Assembly: GCA_020344755.1 (NCBI GenBank)
Contig: CP070829.1
Span: 1,643,898 to 1,676,586 of the forward strand
Source: Gemmatimonadales bacterium
Lineage (GTDB): Bacteria; Gemmatimonadota; Gemmatimonadetes; Longimicrobiales; Gaopeijiaceae
DNA length: 32,689 nucleotides
Direction: 5' to 3'
Shown here: piece after piece, positions 24,279 through 32,689 of the stretch
Numbering within the stretch: position 1 is the stretch's first letter
Layout of the letters: each line of letters opens with the position of its first letter
Program-made: the position numbers and the translations under genes
Notes under the pieces: generated by a model
What the model was told of the DNA's origin: nothing
What the model saw: only the letters and a program-made list of their open reading frames with translations
The model's database searches: none

Positions 24279-24881
24279 GTGAGGATCGGAATCTTCGGGG
24301 GATCCTTCGATCCGCCGCATGTGGGCCACCTGGCGGTCGCGCAGGATGCCCTGGAAGGCCTGGAGCTCGACCTCCTTTATTTCGTTCCCGCCCGGGTCTC
24401 GCCGTTCAAGCTCGGGGTCGCGGGGACGGACCCACAGGTCCGGGCGGCCCTGGTGGAGCTGGCGTTGGAGGGGCACCCCCGAATGCGGGTGTGGAAGGGC
24501 GAGCTCATCCGGCCGGCTCCCTCCTACACGGTCGAGACTCTGAACGAGATCGCGGAGCTGCATGCCGGCGCGGAGCTCTTCCTCCTCATGGGGAGCGACC
24601 AGTGGGCGTCGTTCCCCGACTGGAGGGAACCGGAGCGCATCGTCGAGCTCGCCACCGTGTGCGTCATGGGACGAACCGTGGGTGCAATCCAGGACCACGA
24701 CCGCTTTGGCGCTCGGAGCATTCAGACACGCCGCATCGACATATCGTCGACCGAGGTGCGGGAGCGGGTTGCCGCCCGGCGGTCCATCCGCTTTCTGGTA
24801 CCGGAATCGGTCCGGCGCGAGATCGAAGAACATCAACTGTACCGGGAGTCGGAGGGGCAACCCGCCTCCACGGTCATCTGA
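24279..24881 (+). CDS. nadD: Nicotinate-nucleotide adenylyltransferase
   Basis: A 200-residue cytosolic enzyme joining nicotinate mononucleotide and ATP to deamido-NAD, a late step of NAD biosynthesis. The nucleotidyltransferase signature GGSFDPPHVGH is at residues 7-17 and the second ATP-binding motif ISSTEVRER at about 155-163. LLMGSDQWASFPDWREPERI is the typical NadD middle block. The GTG at 24279 begins MRIGIFGGSFDPPH, leaving no plausible earlier start, and follows the bamD stop by one base. Usual length for the family. Two-gene operon bamD-nadD is likely. Confidence 0.95.
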   Translation: MRIGIFGGSFDPPHVGHLAVAQDALEGLELDLLYFVPARVSPFKLGVAGTDPQVRAALVELALEGHPRMRVWKGELIRPAPSYTVETLNEIAELHAGAELFLLMGSDQWASFPDWREPERIVELATVCVMGRTVGAIQDHDRFGARSIQTRRIDISSTEVRERVAARRSIRFLVPESVRREIEEHQLYRESEGQPASTVI

Positions 24882-24911
24882 GCATCGGGTTCGTCCAGCG
24901 GTGACGCACCT

Positions 24912-24917
24912 TAGACT
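24912..24917 (+). promoter_or_regulatory. Candidate -10 element of secA
   Basis: TAGACT (24912-24917) lies in the short gap between nadD and secA, with its end nine bases before the ATG. A start seven bases downstream would be near 24924, leaving a leader of about three bases. No convincing -35 exists at the right distance (GTTCGT at 24889-24894). GGGA at 24918-24921 is a weak ribosome binding candidate that such a transcript would not contain. Confidence 0.3.
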
Positions 24918-24926
24918 GGGATCAAC

Positions 24927-28205
<3,279 letters not shown>

Positions 28206-28338
28206 GGGGGTTGCCCAAGCTCCGGTCGGGTGCGCCTCCGGGGCGGAGGGCTGGAGCCTCCAGCACGACCTGAGCCCAGACGACCCGACCGGCGAGTCGG
28301 GCTATGGGCCCGCCCTGGCCCCGGGCCCAGATTGGACC

Positions 28339-29019
28339 ATGGTCCATCTTCCCCAGGACTCCCGGGAGCGACCTCGGGAGCGGCTCCAACGTCTGGGCCC
28401 CCGGGCCCTCTCCCTCACCGAGCTCGTGGCTCTGGTCCTGGGCAGCGGGGGCCCCGGGATCCCGGTGGAGCGACTCTCTCAAGACGTAGTCCGATCAGCC
28501 GTGGATCGGGAGGACGGAGCGCTGCCACGGATCACGGTCGACACCCTGCTCTCGATCCCGGGTTTGGGCTTGGCCTCCGCGTGCCGACTCGTGGCGGCGC
28601 TGGAGCTCGGTAGGCGGGTGGCGGCTGGAGCCGGGAGCCCCACTCGGACCCGCATCCGGGGCCCCGCTGACGTCTACCGCCGAATGGGACCGCAGTTGAG
28701 GGAGCTTCCCCAGGAGGAGTTCCACGCCCTCCTCCTGAACGCGCAGCATGTGCTCATACGGGAGGTTCTGATCACCCGGGGAATCCTGGACGCCTCCCTC
28801 ATTCACCCCCGGGAGGTCTTCCGGCCGGCGGTGGCGTCGGGCGCCGCCGCGGTGATCCTCGTGCACAACCACCCTTCAGGCGACCCCACTCCCTCCGCCG
28901 AGGACCGTGCCGTGACTCGGCAACTCGCCGAGGCGGGACGCACCCTCGGGATTCCCGTGCTGGACCACGTCATCGTTGGCGGCCGGCGTTGGAGTCACAT
29001 TGACCCACCGGGGAAATGA
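28339..29019 (+). CDS. radC: RadC-family JAB/MPN-domain protein
   Basis: A 226-residue RadC (DUF2466) protein. The N-terminal part contains ERPRERLQRLGPRALSLTELVALVLGSG and a helix-hairpin-helix-like LLSIPGLGLASACRLVAA. The C-terminal JAB1/MPN domain has the metal motif H176-x-H178 with D189 in HNHPSGDPTPSAED, preceded by IHPREVFRPAVASGAAAVILV, the family hallmark. Despite its name, a DNA repair role for RadC has been questioned; the true function is unsettled. The ATG at 28339 fits the family N-terminus; no clear ribosome binding site precedes it. It lies 133 bases after secA, with a small CCCGAC/GTCGGG stem (28284-28301) in the gap. Confidence 0.93.
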   Translation: MVHLPQDSRERPRERLQRLGPRALSLTELVALVLGSGGPGIPVERLSQDVVRSAVDREDGALPRITVDTLLSIPGLGLASACRLVAALELGRRVAAGAGSPTRTRIRGPADVYRRMGPQLRELPQEEFHALLLNAQHVLIREVLITRGILDASLIHPREVFRPAVASGAAAVILVHNHPSGDPTPSAEDRAVTRQLAEAGRTLGIPVLDHVIVGGRRWSHIDPPGK

Positions 29020-29146
29020 GGACCCGCGGGATCCCACGACGGTGGCTCTTCCGGGGGGGATCGGTGTAGTTTGCCGGGAATCAGGTGTTTCTCCGCGGTG
29101 CGGGGCCTTGGCTCCGCGCCGCTCGCATCATCCGGCCCTGCAACAC

Positions 29147-31354
29147 GTGGCAACTCCCGCATCTGCTCCGGCGACCTCCACGATTCGTGGCCTTCCCCGG
29201 CCCCTGGCCCGGGCCCTGGAGGCGTACGTGGACCGGCTGGATCCGGACGCGATCCGAAGGGCCCACGACCTCGCCGTGGAAGCCCACGCAGGCCAGAGGA
29301 GGGCTTCCGGAGAGGAGTTCGTAACCCACACCGTCGAGGTGGCCACGATCCTCGCGATCCTCCGCCTGGACACCGCGTCCATCGTGGCTGGTCTCGTCCA
29401 CGACACCGTGGAGGATACCCACGTCACCCTCGGAGAAATCGAGGAGCGATTCGGACGGGAGGTGGCCGCCCTCGTGGACGGGGTAACCAAGATCGGACGG
29501 GTGGAGTTCCGTTCCCACACAGAGCAGCAGGTGGAGAACTATCGGAAGCTCCTGCTCTCCATGGCCGCCGACGCACGGGTCATCCTCATCAAGCTGGCCG
29601 ATCGTCTCCACAACATGCGAACGCTGGAACACCTGCCGGAGGGCAAGCGCCGCCGCATCGCCCTGGAGACCCGGGAGATCTATGCGCCTCTCGCACACCG
29701 GCTCGGGATCTTCTCCATCAAGTGGGAGCTGGAGGACCTGGCGTTCAAGTATCTGGAGCCGGAGGCGTATGAAGAGCTCACCCAGAAGCTCCGCCAGCGC
29801 AGGAAGGAACGGGAGCGCCGGGTCCTGGAGATGCGTGTCCCCCTGGAGGAGGAGTTGGAGAACGCCGGGATCCCGGTGGAGGTCACCGGACGCCCCAAGC
29901 ACCTCTTTTCCATCTACCGGAAGATGGAGACCCGCGGCCTGCCCTATGAGGAGATCTATGATCTCATGGCCATGCGCGTCATTACCGATTCCGTACCGAA
30001 CTGCTATGCGGCCCTGGGCGTGATCCATTCCCGCTGGGCCCCCGTGCAGGAGCGATTTCACGACTACATCGCGACCCCGAAGTCCAACATGTACCGATCG
30101 CTCCACACCACTGTGGTGGGGCCGCACGGGCGCCGATACGAGATCCAGATCCGCACTGAGGAGATGCATCGGACCGCGGAGTATGGAATCGCCGCTCACT
30201 GGCGCTACAAGGAGCGGACGGAAGGGGACCCGGTGGACGAGGTCGACGAGGCCCTGACTTGGTTCCGCCAGGTCCTGGAATGGCAGCAGGACGCAAGTGA
30301 GCCGGAGGAATTCATGGAGTTCCTCCGGATGGATCTCTTTCAGGGTGAGATCTTCGTCTTCACCCCCAAGGGAGAGGTCAAACAGCTCCCCACGGGGGCC
30401 TCTCCCATCGACTTCGCCTTCGGCGTCCACACCGAAGTGGGGCTGCACTGTGCCGGGGCCCGGGTGAACGGCCGCATCGCTCCATTGTCCCGGGAGCTTA
30501 AGAATGGGGACACGGTGGAGATTCTCACGAATCCCAGGCAATGGCCCACCCGGGATTGGCTTGCCTTCGTGAAGACCTCCCGTGCCCGAGGCCGGATCCG
30601 GCAGTGGATCCGCAAAGAGGAGTTCGACTCCGCGGCCAAGCTGGGGCGAGACTTCCTGGACCGTGAGTTGCGACGGGCCCGCCTCGAGCGGCCCACTGAC
30701 CAGGTCCTGGCGTCCGCAGCCTCAGCGCTCGGATTCCATGACTTCGAGCAGGTGCACGCGGCCCTGGGCCGCGGCGACGTCGGCCCCTCAGCCGTGATCC
30801 GTGAGCTTCATCCCGAGCACGACCCGACCGAGGTCGTGCAGCGAACACCCACCGCGCTTCAGCGGCTGGCAGAGAAGCTGGTCCGGACCAACAAGGGTGT
30901 ACGCATCCAGGGGATGGAGAACCTCATGGTCCGGTATTCACAGTGCTGTCAGCCGGTCCCCGGCGATCCCGTGGTTGGATACATCACGCGCGGGCGGGGA
31001 GTCTCCATCCATCGGACCGATTGCCCCAACATTCTCAACCTCCCCGACCCGGAACGCCGCATCGAGATCGAATGGTCTGCCGAGAAGGGAGACCGTTTCA
31101 TGGTGCGAATCCACATGCTCGGCTCGGACCGAAGAGGACTCCTGTCGGATGTGGCCAAAGCGATCACCGACACAGGCACCAACATTCAACACGCGGACAT
31201 GCGGGCAGTGGAGGGTGGGATGGATGGTGAGTTTGCGGTCGAAGTGCAGGATCTTCCCCACCTGCGGAAGGTCATCCGAGCCATCGCCCGCGTGAAGGGG
31301 GTGATCAGCGTGGAGCGGCGAGAGAGCTTCCAGGAGGCGGATCTCACCCTGTGA
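29147..31354 (+). CDS. RelA/SpoT-family (p)ppGpp synthetase/hydrolase
   Basis: A 735-residue long RelA-SpoT homologue controlling the stringent response alarmone (p)ppGpp. Domains in order: HD hydrolase with H85-D86 in VHDTVEDTH and intact surrounding motifs; synthetase at about 210-340 (GRPKHLFSIYRKM, YIATPKSNMYRSLHTTV, YEIQIRTEEMH); TGS at about 398-460 (FVFTPKGEVKQLP); the conserved-cysteine region with C600, C601 and C626; and a C-terminal ACT domain from about 652. The intact HD core predicts a bifunctional enzyme. The synthetase loop reads RFHD (303-306), where hydrolase-competent enzymes usually have RXKD and RelA has EXDD. Start: GTG 29147 is favoured (MATPASAPATST); an open frame continues upstream into radC but looks non-coding. 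Confidence 0.95.
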   Translation: MATPASAPATSTIRGLPRPLARALEAYVDRLDPDAIRRAHDLAVEAHAGQRRASGEEFVTHTVEVATILAILRLDTASIVAGLVHDTVEDTHVTLGEIEERFGREVAALVDGVTKIGRVEFRSHTEQQVENYRKLLLSMAADARVILIKLADRLHNMRTLEHLPEGKRRRIALETREIYAPLAHRLGIFSIKWELEDLAFKYLEPEAYEELTQKLRQRRKERERRVLEMRVPLEEELENAGIPVEVTGRPKHLFSIYRKMETRGLPYEEIYDLMAMRVITDSVPNCYAALGVIHSRWAPVQERFHDYIATPKSNMYRSLHTTVVGPHGRRYEIQIRTEEMHRTAEYGIAAHWRYKERTEGDPVDEVDEALTWFRQVLEWQQDASEPEEFMEFLRMDLFQGEIFVFTPKGEVKQLPTGASPIDFAFGVHTEVGLHCAGARVNGRIAPLSRELKNGDTVEILTNPRQWPTRDWLAFVKTSRARGRIRQWIRKEEFDSAAKLGRDFLDRELRRARLERPTDQVLASAASALGFHDFEQVHAALGRGDVGPSAVIRELHPEHDPTEVVQRTPTALQRLAEKLVRTNKGVRIQGMENLMVRYSQCCQPVPGDPVVGYITRGRGVSIHRTDCPNILNLPDPERRIEIEWSAEKGDRFMVRIHMLGSDRRGLLSDVAKAITDTGTNIQHADMRAVEGGMDGEFAVEVQDLPHLRKVIRAIARVKGVISVERRESFQEADLTL

Positions 31355-31431
31355 TCGGCGGTATGCAGTGGGCGAGACCCGACATCCCTGCTGCCTCTCC
31401 TTTCCGCCTTCGGGGCGCGAACCCCTGAGCC

Positions 31432-32689
31432 ATGGCCGATTTCCAGCTCGTCTCTCCCTACGAGCCTTCGGGTGACCAACCTCGAGCCATCGAGGAGCTT
31501 TCCCAGGGCCTCGCCCGGGGCGACCGCCACCAGGTTCTCCTGGGAGCCACCGGGACCGGGAAGACCTACTCCATGGCTCACGTGATCGCCAATCACGGCC
31601 GTCCAACGCTGGTCATGAGCCACAACAAGACGCTGGCGGCCCAGCTGTACGGGGAGCTGAAGTCCCTCTTCCCGCACAATGCGGTGGAGTACTTCATCTC
31701 GTATTACGACTACTATCAGCCGGAGGCCTACGTCCCGGCCACGGACACCTACATCGAGAAGGACGCCTCCATCAACGAGGACATCGAGCGTCTCAGGCTG
31801 CGAGCCACGTCCTCCCTCATGGAGCGGGAAGACGTCATCGTGGTTGCGTCGGTATCTTGCATCTACGGTCTCGGCAATCCGGTGGACTACCGGAGCCTCA
31901 TGCTCCATCTCGAGGTGGGGGAGGAGACGCCGCGGAAGGAGATCCTGAGGAGCCTGGTCGATATCCAGTACCGGCGGAACGACTATCTCTTCGAGCGAGG
32001 GACGTTCCGGGTCCGGGGGGACACCATCGAGATCTTCCCGGCGTACGACGAGCAGGCGATCCGGGTCGAGCTCTGGGGCGACGAGGTGGAGCGGATCACG
32101 CGCTTCGACCCCCTCACCGGCGAGACGATCACGCGCCTTGACCGAACGGCCATCTATCCCGCCTCCCACTACGTGACCCGCCGGCGGACGATCGAGGAGA
32201 TGGTGCCCCTGATCCGGGACGAGCTGTCCCAGCAGGCCGGCAGATACCAGATGGAGGGCCGCCTGCTGGAGGCTCAGAGAATCGAGCAGCGTACCAACTT
32301 CGACATCGAGATGATGCTGGAGATCGGGACCTGCCCGGGAATCGAGAACTACTCCCGGTACACCTCCATGCGGGAACCGGGTGAGCGGCCTGCCTGTCTG
32401 CTCGACTACTTTCCGGATGACTTCCTCCTCATGGTGGACGAGAGCCACGTCTCGGTCCCTCAGATCAGGGGGATGTACAACGGGGACCGGGCTCGGAAGC
32501 TCACCCTCATCGAGCATGGTTTCCGACTCCCGTCGGCCCTGGACAACCGGCCGCTCAAGTTCGAGGAGTGGGAGTCGCTGATTCCAAGCGTGGTCTTCGT
32601 CTCGGCCACCCCGGGGGACTGGGAGTTGGAGAAGGCCGGCGGGGTGGTGGTGGAGCAGATCATCCGCCCCACAGGGCTCGTGGATCCCG
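31432..32689 (+). CDS. uvrB: Excinuclease ABC subunit B (partial, 3' end missing)
   Basis: The first 419 residues of UvrB, the nucleotide excision repair helicase-like subunit that verifies DNA damage handed over by UvrA and recruits UvrC. It begins [20 protein letters not shown]. Walker A is GATGTGKT at residues 38-45 (often GVTGSGKT in the family); [15 protein letters not shown] follows; the damage-probing beta-hairpin is [30 protein letters not shown] is the DExH region; and [11 protein letters not shown] is motif III. The frame is open to the window end at 32689, so about 250 residues lie outside. It starts 77 bases after the RelA/SpoT gene. Confidence 0.97.
   Translation, partial: MADFQLVSPYEPSGDQPRAIEELSQGLARGDRHQVLLGATGTGKTYSMAHVIANHGRPTLVMSHNKTLAAQLYGELKSLFPHNAVEYFISYYDYYQPEAYVPATDTYIEKDASINEDIERLRLRATSSLMEREDVIVVASVSCIYGLGNPVDYRSLMLHLEVGEETPRKEILRSLVDIQYRRNDYLFERGTFRVRGDTIEIFPAYDEQAIRVELWGDEVERITRFDPLTGETITRLDRTAIYPASHYVTRRRTIEEMVPLIRDELSQQAGRYQMEGRLLEAQRIEQRTNFDIEMMLEIGTCPGIENYSRYTSMREPGERPACLLDYFPDDFLLMVDESHVSVPQIRGMYNGDRARKLTLIEHGFRLPSALDNRPLKFEEWESLIPSVVFVSATPGDWELEKAGGVVVEQIIRPTGLVDP

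Noticed and set aside
28251..28301. Terminator after secA
   Set aside because: Small stems (CTGGAG/CTCCAG and CCCGAC/GTCGGG) exist but are short and lack a T-run; not called as a feature.
28976..29146. Longer N-terminus for the RelA/SpoT protein, overlapping radC
   Set aside because: The extra residues show no family similarity, overlap the end of radC in another frame, and the GTG at 29147 gives a normal-length protein.
29081..30541. A 486-codon minus-strand frame opposite the RelA/SpoT gene
   Set aside because: The sense strand codes for a canonical multidomain enzyme; the antisense product has no domain signature.

Overview
The window is a GC-rich chromosomal segment of a diderm bacterium in which every convincing gene lies on the + strand. 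About half is the conserved S10-spc-alpha ribosomal protein region. A BamD-type lipoprotein shows an outer membrane, and a 1092-residue SecA with extra inserted segments resembles the forms known from the Bacteroidota/FCB side of the tree. Together with the sugar-nucleotide genes and the bamD-nadD-secA neighbourhood, Gemmatimonadota or a close relative is the best guess. That assignment is inference; no rRNA gene is present to settle it.

Layout. 1-139: 3' end of an elongation factor Tu gene. 172-9472: rpsJ to rplO in near-canonical order (S10, L3, L4, L23, L2, S19, L22, S3, L16, L29, S17, L14, L24, L5, zinc-type S14, S8, L6, L18, S5, L30, L15). 9478-12281: secY, adk, map. 12353-15518: rpmJ, rpsM, rpsK, rpsD, rpoA, rplQ. 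The usual infA between map and rpmJ is absent and a good candidate promoter occupies the junction. 15567-16371: a membrane-anchored protein of unknown function, then rpmB (L28), followed by two stacked terminator-like hairpins. 16372-16880 has no convincing gene.

16881-23436 is a sugar-nucleotide and envelope block: a WbpA-like nucleotide-sugar dehydrogenase, UDP-glucose 6-dehydrogenase, UDP-glucuronate decarboxylase, a one-domain cupin, a TPR lipoprotein and a DegT/DnrJ/EryC1 aminotransferase. The second and third genes overlap by one base and would convert UDP-glucose to UDP-glucuronate and then UDP-xylose. 23510-32689 is an envelope and housekeeping block: bamD, nadD, secA, radC, a full-length RelA/SpoT enzyme and the first 419 codons of uvrB, which runs off the end.

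The window joins protein synthesis and export (ribosome, SecY, SecA, MetAP, BamD) to surface-glycan precursor supply and stringent control. I found no tRNA, rRNA, CRISPR array, insertion sequence, prophage or restriction system, and no obviously new system. The points most worth a second look are the unknown protein between rplQ and rpmB, the missing infA with a replacement promoter, several clean hairpins at operon junctions, a candidate leaderless start at bamD, and an RFHD variant of the synthetase RXKD motif in the stringent-response enzyme.
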